From Okeanomitos corallinicola TIOX110 (GTDB taxonomy: Bacteria > Cyanobacteriota > Cyanobacteriia > Cyanobacteriales > Nostocaceae): a stretch of 64,000 bases of DNA. Of the stretch, positions 1 to 8,595 are shown piece after piece (the first letter of the stretch is position 1; the number at the start of each line of letters is the position of its first letter). The notes under the pieces were generated by a model. It was given only the letters and a program-made list of their open reading frames with translations, searched no databases and was not told where the DNA came from. A program made the position numbers and the translations under genes. The DNA is taken from positions 2,273,318 through 2,337,317 of the forward strand of contig NZ_CP150886.1 in assembly GCF_038050375.1 (NCBI RefSeq), given 5' to 3'.

Positions 1-1
1 T

Positions 2-277
2 GTTTTTGATGATGTAATTAATCTCCAAATTAAAGGCCAGTTAGTGGCAATTGCTGAACAAAATCATAGCAGCGTTACTGCATATTATCAAAAATTTAGT
101 TGTATATTTGATGAATTTCGATCTGGTCTTAATCCTACACTTTCTTGCCTTCGCACAGTAGCCGATAACGTTACAGACAACTATGAATCCCAAAATCAAT
201 TATTGACAGAAGCTTATGAAGTTACTATTTATCTGTTGAAGAATTTAGAAAAATTTGAGCAAACAATTCAGGTATAA
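2..277 (+). CDS. Partial ORF, C-terminal part of an unidentified protein
   Basis: The frame is open from the left edge with no stop, so the true start lies outside the window; a GTG at 44 is only an internal candidate. About 91 residues are visible. They are mainly helical and polar, with Tyr- and Asn-rich segments and a leucine-rich end. No motif is recognisable. The gene stops 4 bases before the ATG of the GT10-like gene, so the two are probably co-transcribed in a glycosylation cluster. It does not resemble the missing N-terminal half of a GT10 enzyme, so a simple frameshift between the two is not supported. Confidence 0.5.
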   Translation, partial: VFDDVINLQIKGQLVAIAEQNHSSVTAYYQKFSCIFDEFRSGLNPTLSCLRTVADNVTDNYESQNQLLTEAYEVTIYLLKNLEKFEQTIQV

Positions 278-281
278 TGAA

Positions 282-797
282 ATGCCATGTCCAGAAAAAG
301 TAGCTACTTGTAGTTGGATCACTTCAGGAATTAGCCGTACAGCTAATCATCGTCGCCGTTTAGATTTTTTACAATCTTTAGAATCAAGTAGTATAGAAAT
401 TGATTTTTATGGAAGAGGTTTACAAAAATGGGTAAAAACTTCAGGAGAACTTGGTAATAAGTGGTATGTTATGGCACCATATCACTATAATCTAGCTATT
501 GGAAATTATGCAGAAAATGATTTGTATGTCAGTGAAAAACTTTGGGATAGTTTACTAGCCTGGTGTTTGCCAATTTATTATGATGGATTAGCAGCCGATA
601 AACTCTTACCACCAGGGAGCTTTTTCAAATTACCTAGTTTAGATGAAAAAGAAATTGCTTATATTCAAGAATTAATTTCTACTCCTAATGCTTGGTATGC
701 TGCTAAAGAGGCGATCGCTCAAGCAAGACAAATTATCTTACACAAATTAAATCTGCTCAACTGGCTATCAGAATTTACAGAAAAAACAGGAAAATAA
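282..797 (+). pseudogene. GT10 (fucosyltransferase-like) C-terminal domain, N-terminally shortened
   Basis: From the ATG at 282 the product is 171 aa and matches only the C-terminal, donor-binding half of glycosyltransferase family 10 (alpha-1,3-fucosyltransferase-like enzymes using GDP-sugars). Visible features are the TCSWITSG segment (9-16), DFYGRG (41-46), NDLYVSEKLWD, a WCLPIYY segment and LPPGSFF. Family members normally have about 100 more N-terminal residues, which are absent here. The family Glu of the E-N motif before D-Y-x-T/S-E-K is Gly74 (AIGNY). A TTG at 255 would add nine residues overlapping the previous gene and does not restore the missing half. Inference: a decayed or domain-only transferase. 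A two-polypeptide enzyme is less likely. It sits 2 bases before the next transferase gene. Confidence 0.6.
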
Positions 798-799
798 AA

Positions 800-1810
800 A
801 TGAAAAATGGAATCTATACACTAGCCAATGATTATGTTTACAACCAACTGGTTGCCCTACTCAATAGCATTGAAGTTAATGGTGGTGCAAATATTCCTGT
901 CTGTGTAATTGCTTATAATGATCAGATAGAAAAAGTACGAGCAGAAGTAGAAAAAAGACCAAATGTCACCTTATTCAATGATCCAGACATCTTTGCTCGT
1001 TGGGAAGAATTCTCTCTGAAAGTATGGGAATCTCATCCCAAAGCTATTCAAAATTGGCGAGAACAAGGCATTACCACTAAATTTTATCGTGTTGGAGAAA
1101 ATAGAAGATATTGTGCATTTGATCTAGACAGTAACTTTGAAAAATTTATCTACCTGGATGCAGATACATTAGTAATGCAACCTTTAGACTTCATTTTTGA
1201 TCAATTAGATCATCATGATTTTGTAGTATATGACTTCCAATATAAAGATCCTAGTCATATCTATAACTTATCCTCTCCGAAACTTATAGAAATATTTAGT
1301 CAAGAAAGAATTAACTCCGAAATATTTTGTTCAGGATTTTACGCATCAAAAAGGGGAATGTTCCCACCGGAGCAAAGAGACTGGATAATCTCAGAACTAC
1401 AGTCAGGAGAATCAGATATTTTATATATGTCTGCTCCCAATCAATCTGTTCTCAATTATATGAGAATGAAAAATAACGTCTCATTTTATAACTTTGCACT
1501 TAATTTACCTACTGGAACAGCTACAGGTAATGCTGTCAGTTCTCTGCATTTTGAAAACATAGATCAGGTTTTGTACGACAAAGGTAACAGATTAACTTAT
1601 TTACACTATATTGGCTTATCTTCTAAATTATTCAGTAAAGTTTGTAATGGTGAAAATATTGATTTTCCTTATCGGGATATTTTCTTACACTATCGTTATT
1701 TACACGAACCAGAAAAACGTCCAAAATTTACAACTAAGGCCAAAGCTTATAATGCTCCTCCCAGTCTAGGTACAAAGATTTTGAGAAAGTTAGGGTTAGC
1801 TAAAAAATAG
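800..1810 (+). CDS. Npun_R2821/Npun_R2822-type putative glycosyltransferase (first paralog)
   Basis: 336 aa, resembling the cyanobacterial family named after the adjacent Nostoc punctiforme genes Npun_R2821 and Npun_R2822, with a GT-A (GT8-like) fold expected. The N-terminus GIYTLANDYVYNQLVALLNS fits a nucleotide-sugar-binding beta-alpha unit, and D120-A-D122 in a YLDADT context is the expected metal-binding DxD motif. The C-terminus is basic, with no transmembrane segment, so the protein is likely cytosolic or peripheral. It follows the GT10-like gene by 2 bases and precedes a diverged paralog by 12 bases, which suggests one operon for surface glycan or exopolysaccharide assembly. Donor and acceptor cannot be deduced from the sequence. 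Confidence 0.75.
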   Translation: MKNGIYTLANDYVYNQLVALLNSIEVNGGANIPVCVIAYNDQIEKVRAEVEKRPNVTLFNDPDIFARWEEFSLKVWESHPKAIQNWREQGITTKFYRVGENRRYCAFDLDSNFEKFIYLDADTLVMQPLDFIFDQLDHHDFVVYDFQYKDPSHIYNLSSPKLIEIFSQERINSEIFCSGFYASKRGMFPPEQRDWIISELQSGESDILYMSAPNQSVLNYMRMKNNVSFYNFALNLPTGTATGNAVSSLHFENIDQVLYDKGNRLTYLHYIGLSSKLFSKVCNGENIDFPYRDIFLHYRYLHEPEKRPKFTTKAKAYNAPPSLGTKILRKLGLAKK

Positions 1811-1822
1811 AGGTTACATTCA

Positions 1823-2740
1823 ATGAACAGAGGAATTTATATCATTGCTAATGATAAGGTGACAGAGCAAGCGATCGCATTACTCAATAGTATCCGATTA
1901 CATGATTCTGAAACCCCCATTGTCATGATCCCTTACGATGATAATTATCATGCGATCGCTGATACTCTCAATCAACATTATGGTGTAAAAGTCTATGAAG
2001 ACTTAGATTTTATTGACCGTCTTTCCCACAAGCTACACGAGACTTTCGGAGGTAAATTTTTTGCTCGTCCTAATCAATTTCGTAAACAAGCTTGCTGGTT
2101 TGGTCCATTTGATGATTTTTTATATATTGACACTGATATCGTTGTCTTTGAAAAAATCATTGATAACCTGAACTACTTAGAAAATACTGACTTTATATGT
2201 TGTGATTATCAACATTTAGGAGGAATAAAAAACGTTTTTAGTCCTAAAGTCTTAGAAGATAAAGTATTTACAGAAACCGAAGTAAAGGAGATTTTCAACG
2301 GGGGTTTTTGGGGTTCTAAGAAAAATTTAATTTCCGAACAAGAACTATATGAAATCTTTTCCGAATGTGCAGCAAATACAGAATATTTTGATTTTTCTGA
2401 AAAGACTTCTGACCAACCAATTATCAATTATATGCTATTAAAGCGAATACCTCGCCGTTTTAATATTGTCCGTCGAGAAGGTAAGGGTCCAGGAAATTGG
2501 GCAGGAACTCCTCATTTCCAGACTCAAGAAAACCTACTATTTGATCCCACAGTTAACCAACCTTTGCAATATTTACATTGGGCGGGGATCAAAATTCAAC
2601 CAGGTTGCCCTTATTGGAAAATTTGGGAGCATTACCGTAATTTAAACCCTAATTTACCTGCTTATATTCCTCCTCAACCAGTTAAACAAAGTCTATTGAA
2701 AAAGACTCTTAAAAATATCAAAAATAAATTAAAACTATAA
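1823..2740 (+). CDS. Npun_R2821/Npun_R2822-type putative glycosyltransferase (second paralog)
   Basis: 305 aa, a paralog of the gene just upstream: both begin with G-I-Y-x-x-A-N-D, share the ALLNS helix and end in a YLH-(Y/W)-G-(I/L) segment. The DxD motif is D103-T-D105 in a YIDTDIVVF context. GGFWGSKK and SDQPIINYMLL match the sugar-binding part of GT8-like enzymes. The last 20 residues are strongly basic and may contact membrane or polymer. The protein probably works with its neighbour on the same glycan, since tandem paralogs of this family often sit side by side. It is the last gene of the operon, followed by a good terminator hairpin. Confidence 0.75.
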   Translation: MNRGIYIIANDKVTEQAIALLNSIRLHDSETPIVMIPYDDNYHAIADTLNQHYGVKVYEDLDFIDRLSHKLHETFGGKFFARPNQFRKQACWFGPFDDFLYIDTDIVVFEKIIDNLNYLENTDFICCDYQHLGGIKNVFSPKVLEDKVFTETEVKEIFNGGFWGSKKNLISEQELYEIFSECAANTEYFDFSEKTSDQPIINYMLLKRIPRRFNIVRREGKGPGNWAGTPHFQTQENLLFDPTVNQPLQYLHWAGIKIQPGCPYWKIWEHYRNLNPNLPAYIPPQPVKQSLLKKTLKNIKNKLKL

Positions 2741-2770
2741 ATTAGTCTTTAATAACAGTATTCAATAGAA

Positions 2771-2810
2771 ACCCCATCCTCAAAAAATTAGGAAGGGGTA
2801 TTTTATTTTT
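2771..2810 (+). terminator. Rho-independent terminator after the glycosyltransferase operon
   Basis: A ten-base arm at 2771-2780 pairs with 2790-2799 with one mismatch, closing a nine-base A-rich loop. TTTTATTTTT follows immediately. It lies 30 bases after the stop of the second transferase paralog, and the convergent membrane protein gene ends at 2809. Confidence 0.8.
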
Positions 2811-3183
2811 ATGACCAAGAATCTAAATCTAAAGATTGCATTCCGCGACTACTAACAAATTCCAGCAAACTCCCTAACTGAAACCATACAAACACACAAG
2901 TTCCCAAACTTAAAGGTAAACCAATACCTAAAGCTAAGACAGAAGGAAAGCCAAATATTTCTAACCCAGAAGACATAAATAAACAAACGCCTCCCGTGAT
3001 ACCAATAAATGGCACTATTAACTGTTTTAAAGAAGTGCTAGATTTGATTGGTTCTTTATTGTCACTTGGCCATTTTTCGACAATTACTTTTAATGTTCCA
3101 GATAAAGCAAGACCAGAAGTCAATGCAGTAAGAAAGCCAACCAGTAACAAAATATAGGGTGGTTGTAAAGGGTAGTAATACAT
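2809..3183 (-). CDS. Small multi-pass membrane protein of unknown function
   Basis: 124 aa. Three hydrophobic stretches are visible: residues about 9-33 (ILLLVGFLTALTSGLALSG), about 57-80 (IVPFIGITGGVCLFMSSGLE) and about 83-106 (LALGIGLPLSLGTCVFVWFQL). This suggests an integral inner- or thylakoid-membrane protein with a short polar loop after the first segment. I recognise no family. The gene lies 23 bases downstream of the UbiB-type kinase on the same strand, so the two may be co-transcribed. The start ATG at 3183 is the first in frame, and the 3' end abuts the terminator of the convergent operon. Confidence 0.6.
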   Translation of the reverse strand: MYYYPLQPPYILLLVGFLTALTSGLALSGTLKVIVEKWPSDNKEPIKSSTSLKQLIVPFIGITGGVCLFMSSGLEIFGFPSVLALGIGLPLSLGTCVFVWFQLGSLLEFVSSRGMQSLDLDSWS

Positions 3184-3206
3184 GAAAAATCCTGATTGTT
3201 ATTAAA

Positions 3207-4997
3207 TTAATTTTGATTTGGTGTTTGGTTATTAGCAACGGAAATAAAAGATGTAGCTTTTGGTAGAATTGCAGCTACACTTTCCCGTGAGAACTCTGTT
3301 AAAATTCCGACAGCTACATTTAATAAGCGATTTGGTGGTAAGTCATCTTTGACTAATTCCCACAAACGCTGTACTTCATCAGTATGTAAACGATCATCTT
3401 CAGTTATTGCTAAAACCAACTGACGACGTAAAAATCTACCTTCTTCTGAGAGTAGATATTGCAAGCCCATTTTGGCAGTAGGTACAACATCAAATTGCTG
3501 ATCACTACGGGCGATGGAAATTAAGTTCTCTAACCTCTGCCATTGGAATTTACCATCTTTAAATAGTACATTCAATAACCGTCGTCTTAATGCGGGAGAT
3601 TCTCCAGTTAATAACCGTCGTGCTATGTATGGATAACCTACTTCCACAATTTTAAAGTCGGGGTTGAGGCTTAAAGCAATACCTTCCTGGGTAACTAAGG
3701 AACGAATAATTAAAGCAAACTTGGCAGGAACTCGGAAAGGATATTCATACATCAATTCCGAAAATTCGTCGGTGATGGTTTTAAAGTTAAAATCACCCAC
3801 ATTTTTGCCAATGGCATTTCCTAACACTGCTTCTAATGCTGGCACAATAGGAGCAATGTTAGTTTGTGGTGCCAGAAAACCCAGTCTGACAAAGTCTTCT
3901 GCTAAGTCAGCGTAATCTTTGTTCACAAGATGAACTAAAGCATCTACCAATGTTTCTTTTGTGCTTTCCTCTAACTGATCCATCATGCCAAAGTCTATAT
4001 AAGCCATACTACCTTGGCCAATAGCAAATAAATTACCTGGATGGGGATCTGCATGAAAGAAGCCGTATTCTAATAATTGCTGTAAACCAGACGTTACACC
4101 GATCTGAATAATGCTTTCAGGATCTAACCCTGCTTGGCGAATACTTTCTGTGTCTGTAAGTTTGAACCCGTTAATCCATTCTAAAGTTAATACACGGGTG
4201 CTGCTATAAAGCCAATAAATACTAGGGACTTTTACATGAGGATCGTCGCGGAAGTTACTGGCAAACTTTTCTGCGTTACGACCTTCATTAATGTAATCAA
4301 CTTCTTCAAATAGCTTTGTGCCAAACTCATCTACAATTAATGTTAAGTCATGGCCAAGATTTAGGGGCAACCACGGACTAAGCCAAGTAGCTGCCCAGCG
4401 CATTAGATATAAGTCTTTGGTGATGACTGGACGTAGGTGGGGACGTTGTACTTTTACTGCTACTTCTTCACCAGAGATTAAGCGGCCTTTGTAAACTTGA
4501 CCTAAACTAGCTGCGGCTACGGGTTGAGGTGAAAGTTCACTAAATATCTCGTCTATGGATCTGTCAAGTTCAGTTTCAATGATATGCCGCGCTAAGTCAT
4601 TATCAAAAGGTGGTAACTGATCTTGTAGCTTCACAAGTTCTTCTAGAAAGTCTTTACGAATTAGGTCTGGCCGAGTGGAAAGAGCTTGGCCAACTTTAAT
4701 AAATGTTGGTCCTAGTCGGGTGAGCAGTTGTCGTAGTTGGATAGCTCGTTTACCCTGATTCTGCTCAACTTGATTTTGCCATTCATCCCACTTGAGGCTG
4801 AGTATAAAGCCTGCAAAAGAGAAGATGATTTTTAGCAGTCTGCCCCAAGCTAACCAGGGACGGTAACGATAGTAACGGGTGATCGTGTCTGGATTATACT
4901 GCTTTAGTTGAGCAGGTTGATACTGACCCACGCCTTTATTTGCCTCTACAACTGGGATTTTGATCAGACAACTGTGGTAGTTTGCACACCGACTCAC
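3207..4997 (-). CDS. ABC1/AarF/UbiB-family atypical kinase
   Basis: 596 aa, typical for cyanobacterial UbiB-like proteins. Family hallmarks are present in order: the KxGQ motif (FIKVGQALSTRPD), the Ala-rich nucleotide loop AAASLGQVYKG, the VAVKVQRP lysine, FFHADPHPGN as catalytic loop and YIDFGMMD as metal-binding DFG equivalent. Family members support prenylquinone synthesis or lipid homeostasis at membranes (UbiB, Coq8, plant ABC1K); here plastoquinone or tocopherol metabolism is the likely context, by inference. A hydrophobic segment near residues 50-66 (RLLKIIFSFAGFILSL) may attach it to membrane. The start given is a GTG. The first 30 residues are poorly conserved in feel, so the true start may be further in. 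Confidence 0.85.
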   Translation of the reverse strand: MSRCANYHSCLIKIPVVEANKGVGQYQPAQLKQYNPDTITRYYRYRPWLAWGRLLKIIFSFAGFILSLKWDEWQNQVEQNQGKRAIQLRQLLTRLGPTFIKVGQALSTRPDLIRKDFLEELVKLQDQLPPFDNDLARHIIETELDRSIDEIFSELSPQPVAAASLGQVYKGRLISGEEVAVKVQRPHLRPVITKDLYLMRWAATWLSPWLPLNLGHDLTLIVDEFGTKLFEEVDYINEGRNAEKFASNFRDDPHVKVPSIYWLYSSTRVLTLEWINGFKLTDTESIRQAGLDPESIIQIGVTSGLQQLLEYGFFHADPHPGNLFAIGQGSMAYIDFGMMDQLEESTKETLVDALVHLVNKDYADLAEDFVRLGFLAPQTNIAPIVPALEAVLGNAIGKNVGDFNFKTITDEFSELMYEYPFRVPAKFALIIRSLVTQEGIALSLNPDFKIVEVGYPYIARRLLTGESPALRRRLLNVLFKDGKFQWQRLENLISIARSDQQFDVVPTAKMGLQYLLSEEGRFLRRQLVLAITEDDRLHTDEVQRLWELVKDDLPPNRLLNVAVGILTEFSRESVAAILPKATSFISVANNQTPNQN

Positions 4998-5434
4998 AAG
5001 CTAGTTGTTAGTCAAGGCAATGATTAGTATCTAAGTATTACTACTACCATCAGTAATTTCTATGCAGTCTAGTTATTGCTCTTTTACCTCTACGGTTGAT
5101 AGCGCTAACCCTATTATCAGCTTGTCTCGCTATCTACTCTCAAGGGTAGATGGCAAAGTTCTGTTATTTCTAGCTAAAGTTAGAAATTTAGCTAGACTCA
5201 TGTTTAGGTGCTATCGGGCAAGTTTTGCCTACTTTTACTGCCTAGAATTTATTTATTTCTTAATTATACTTCATAAAAGTACAACTTTCTCTCTTGAGAC
5301 AATCCAGATAAGAGTATTTTATCTTTTCTTAATAATTATTAGAAGTAAACATAAATATTGATTCACGTTTGTTTACTTTTATTTAGTTTAAAAAATTAAC
5401 ATTTACGCAGAAAAGGATGTTTGCCGAAATAACT
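4998..5434. other. Intergenic region with two small palindromes, no gene supported
   Basis: Between the UbiB-type kinase and the aminopeptidase. It contains a perfect 10-bp inverted repeat (TCTAGCTAAA at 5169-5178, TTTAGCTAGA at 5187-5196, 8-base loop) and a shorter one, ATCTAC...GTAGAT, near 5133-5152. Neither is followed by a T run. They lie upstream of the kinase gene and could be regulatory or transcript-stabilising structures. A 99-codon plus-strand open frame here has no recognisable protein character. AT-rich at the right end. Confidence 0.4.
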
Positions 5435-5474
5435 ATTACCAACCACCGAACCTTACGGTTATGGTGGCGGTAAT
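5435..5474 (-). terminator. Hairpin terminator of the M1 aminopeptidase gene
   Basis: A long stem: ATTACC and CCACC on the left (5435-5447) face GGTGG and GGTAAT on the right (5463-5474), continued inside by AACC/GGTT around a TTAC loop. It lies 19 bases past the aminopeptidase stop. The minus strand continues with a T-rich segment (AGTTATTT), consistent with intrinsic termination. Confidence 0.55.
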
Positions 5475-5492
5475 TTTAAGTAGGTTTTCTAC

Positions 5493-8066
5493 CTATTTTG
5501 TTCTAGCCTCCAAATTTTCTAACCTGCTTTTGAGTTCTTGATTTTGTTGTTTTATTTGGTTGAGTTCTTCACGCATCTGCCGGAAACTTTTTTCAGTCCC
5601 GATGTTGTTTTGTACTTTGGAGATTTCTTCGTCAGCGTAACGACGAACTCTCCCATCAGCGGTTTGATTGGCTAAAGCTTGGAGAATACCAATTGCTTTG
5701 GGGATTTCCATTTGTCCTAAAGCTGTCACTACTGCTACTTGGGTTAAAAAGAAGGTTTCTTTGGCTATTTCTGATAATCGGTCTAAAATCCTTTCTATAT
5801 TCACAGGAGTTTGGCCAACGGAGATTTTACCTAAAGCGCGAATAGCAGATAAACGTAATGCTTGGGACACACCTTGTTTACTGTATTCCAATAGTAGATT
5901 TAAGGCTGATTCTGAGGTTTTGAATTCAGCTAAACCTGCGATCGCGCCGCTTCTGACTACTTCATTCCAACCTGCCTTTTCTTCTAAAACAGATTTGAGG
6001 AGCTTGATCACTTTTTCTGCGTGGGGTTTATCATCTAAGTTAGCAGATGCAATTGCGCCAACACTACGACAAGCAGCAGCTTCGACATAGTAACTAGCAT
6101 CTCCATCCTGGACAAATTCTTTCACAGCTTTATAACTAGCATGGGTTTTGATTTGTGCTAGAGACTCAACCACAGAACGCCGGACAAAAGGACTCTGATC
6201 TTTTAAACCAGTTACTAAACCATCAAAAGCTTGATCTAACTTAATTTCTGCCAATTGTTTAGCTACCTCAACCCGCACTCCCCAAAAAGGATCTTTTTGC
6301 AAAGCTGCGGATAGAGACTTAACAATTTCCAAACCACCTTTTTTAGCTAAAGCTTCCGCTGCATAGATGCGAGAAATAGGATTTGGATCAAATTCCAACT
6401 GTGCTTTTAATTCTGGGATGGGATATTCCAAAACTACAGTTTTGAGATAATTATTACCTACGTCAAAGCTAATAAAATCTGGTTTTTCTGTGAGTGGGAA
6501 ATAAAAACTTTGTTCCCGTTCATTGATGCGGACAGTAAAAACTTGTAAATCTGTATTCCTTTGTTTGTAACCAAAACCAATGGGAATTTTCAGGTCAAAT
6601 AAATCCTTTTCATCACTAGCTTGGGTTTGGGTAACAGTCACCTTTGCTAACTTACTATCTCCATCCCAAGCATAAGCAACTTTAAAATCGGGATGACCGC
6701 CACGATAAACATATTGGTCAAATAAGAAAGTTAGATTACGTCCGGTAGCTTTTTCAATGGATCTTAATAAATCCACTGTTTCCACAGTTTGGTGAGCATG
6801 ATCTTGAACAAACCGATGGATAGCTCTCCAGAATAATTCCTCTCCCAATTCTGCTCGGATCATGTGATAAACACAAGAACCTTTTTCATAGATATGGCGG
6901 TCGTAAAGTTCAATAGCTTCCCGGTAAACATGAGTGACCATTGGCCGACGGTAGCGACTACCATCTTCACTTAAATAACTGCAAGCTTCCAATAGACGAT
7001 AATAGGCAGCTTCATCATCACCATATTCATGTTCTGTCCACATGACCTCAGAATAGGAAGCCATACCTTCCTTAATCCAAGCATGAGACCAATGTTTAAT
7101 CACCAGTAAATCTCCAAACCACTGGTGTGCTAGTTCATGAACTACTAAACTTTCGGTGTTGCGGTTGTCTAATAATGCTCTTTCATCTAGCAAACATCGG
7201 TCTGTTAACAGAGTGGTGGAGGTGTTTTCCATTCCCCCAAAGATAAAATCATCTACACAGACCTGAGCATATTTGGGGAAAGGGTACGAATAACCATATT
7301 TTTCGCTCAAGAATTCGATCATGCGGGGTGTTTTTCCCATGCTACGTTGAGCGTCGGCTTTTCTACCCTTTTCTACATAATAGGTAACAGGTTTACCTTG
7401 CCACTCATCATGAATTTCAGCAAAGTCACTAACAGCTAAGGTCATCAAATAAGTGGGATGAACCTGTTGTTGTGACCAATGGTAGATTTTATACTCGCCA
7501 TCATCTACCGTATCAATCAGTTCACCGTTAGAAATAGCGATTAATGGTTTGGGTACACGCACCCGAATTTCTGAAGTAGATAATTGTCCTGGGTAGTCAA
7601 AACAAGGAAACCAATAACGAGAATCTTCGTCTTCTCCTTGAGTCCAGACTTGAGTAGGTTTATGGGGATAGTGTTTGTCTGGTTGAATAAAATAAATACC
7701 ACGTTGGGGTTTTTCAACAGAGTAGGCGATCGCAATCAAAAATCTATCATCTATTTTTGTGGGTTGGGATAGATGAATACACAGTTTTTCCCCATCATAT
7801 TCAAAATGCTGTGGTACTTCATCCACTTTGACAGATTGAATATTTAAGTTGACAGCATTTAAAGTCAAACTTTCAATATTATTACGTATAGGTAAGATGC
7901 GAATACTACAATTACCATGGTAGCTTTGGTGGGGAATATCCAAATTGAGGTCTAAGAAAATATGTTCTACCTGCCCCGGTCTATCGGGATTATAATGTGG
8001 TTTTGCCCCTGGTAATTCAAAAGATTTGTGTCTTTTATTCTCTGTATCAAAATAAAAATGCGACAT
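5493..8066 (-). CDS. M1-family zinc aminopeptidase with C-terminal HEAT repeats
   Basis: 857 aa. The N-terminal beta domain is followed by the M1 exopeptidase signature GGMEN and the zinc site HELAHQWFGD...WIKEG (HExxH plus a Glu 18 residues later), so a metallo-aminopeptidase releasing N-terminal residues is well supported. From about residue 560 to 820 the sequence becomes repeated alpha-helical HEAT/PBS-lyase-type units (for example DPFWGVRVEVAKQLAEIK, DQSPFVRRSVVESLAQIK). The last 30 residues are a coiled coil (QIKQQNQELKSRLENLEA). The HEAT repeats probably replace the C-terminal helical domain of other M1 enzymes. No signal peptide is visible, so it is probably cytosolic. It is a single gene with its own terminator. 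The ATG at 8066 fits the family start. Confidence 0.88.
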   Translation of the reverse strand: MSHFYFDTENKRHKSFELPGAKPHYNPDRPGQVEHIFLDLNLDIPHQSYHGNCSIRILPIRNNIESLTLNAVNLNIQSVKVDEVPQHFEYDGEKLCIHLSQPTKIDDRFLIAIAYSVEKPQRGIYFIQPDKHYPHKPTQVWTQGEDEDSRYWFPCFDYPGQLSTSEIRVRVPKPLIAISNGELIDTVDDGEYKIYHWSQQQVHPTYLMTLAVSDFAEIHDEWQGKPVTYYVEKGRKADAQRSMGKTPRMIEFLSEKYGYSYPFPKYAQVCVDDFIFGGMENTSTTLLTDRCLLDERALLDNRNTESLVVHELAHQWFGDLLVIKHWSHAWIKEGMASYSEVMWTEHEYGDDEAAYYRLLEACSYLSEDGSRYRRPMVTHVYREAIELYDRHIYEKGSCVYHMIRAELGEELFWRAIHRFVQDHAHQTVETVDLLRSIEKATGRNLTFLFDQYVYRGGHPDFKVAYAWDGDSKLAKVTVTQTQASDEKDLFDLKIPIGFGYKQRNTDLQVFTVRINEREQSFYFPLTEKPDFISFDVGNNYLKTVVLEYPIPELKAQLEFDPNPISRIYAAEALAKKGGLEIVKSLSAALQKDPFWGVRVEVAKQLAEIKLDQAFDGLVTGLKDQSPFVRRSVVESLAQIKTHASYKAVKEFVQDGDASYYVEAAACRSVGAIASANLDDKPHAEKVIKLLKSVLEEKAGWNEVVRSGAIAGLAEFKTSESALNLLLEYSKQGVSQALRLSAIRALGKISVGQTPVNIERILDRLSEIAKETFFLTQVAVVTALGQMEIPKAIGILQALANQTADGRVRRYADEEISKVQNNIGTEKSFRQMREELNQIKQQNQELKSRLENLEARTK

Positions 8067-8595
8067 TGATTGTTACTGACCTTGTAATCCTGAAACTTAT
8101 ACACAAATATTGGTCGTAGATGCCTCTCCCCAATCAAAATAGTCTTTGATCAGGATTGTTGCTTGAGTGTTATGATTTACATCAATTTCCTCCTGTTAAT
8201 CCCAAATTCCCATCTGTTTGATGTTATCCAAGATTCTACACTTTTACATGATTAGCACTAGAGTATCTAGTATCACGCTGCATTACCACAGTGTACATTG
8301 AGGCAATCTATTTCCTTTGAGTACAAATATTACCAATTATTTTTATAGCTTAGAACAACTTGTGACTATAATTTGACTATTTTTGGATATCAACTCAAGA
8401 ATATCATTTACGGATTTCCCTGTGACTGTGGTGAAGTATTTTTTAAAGTTCCTAGAAAATTGTTAGTGTGTAGAAATACTAATTTTGTCAGTAAATGCCG
8501 ATAATTTTGTAGGAATAAGTGATAAAACTCCTTAAAAACGATTATTACTGTTGCTACTTACTAATTAATCTTTTCAGTAAATAAGGATTTTAACC
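8067..8595. other. Divergent intergenic region, no gene seen
   Basis: Separates the minus-strand aminopeptidase from the plus-strand DUF3352 gene, so it must hold both promoters. It is AT-rich with no convincing ORF, tRNA or strong hairpin. I could not assign a -35/-10 pair with confidence. Confidence 0.4.

Noticed and set aside
5062-5361. 99-codon plus-strand frame between the kinase and the aminopeptidase
   Set aside because: Low-complexity hydrophobic composition, no ribosome binding site, overlaps two palindromes; probably chance in AT-rich DNA.
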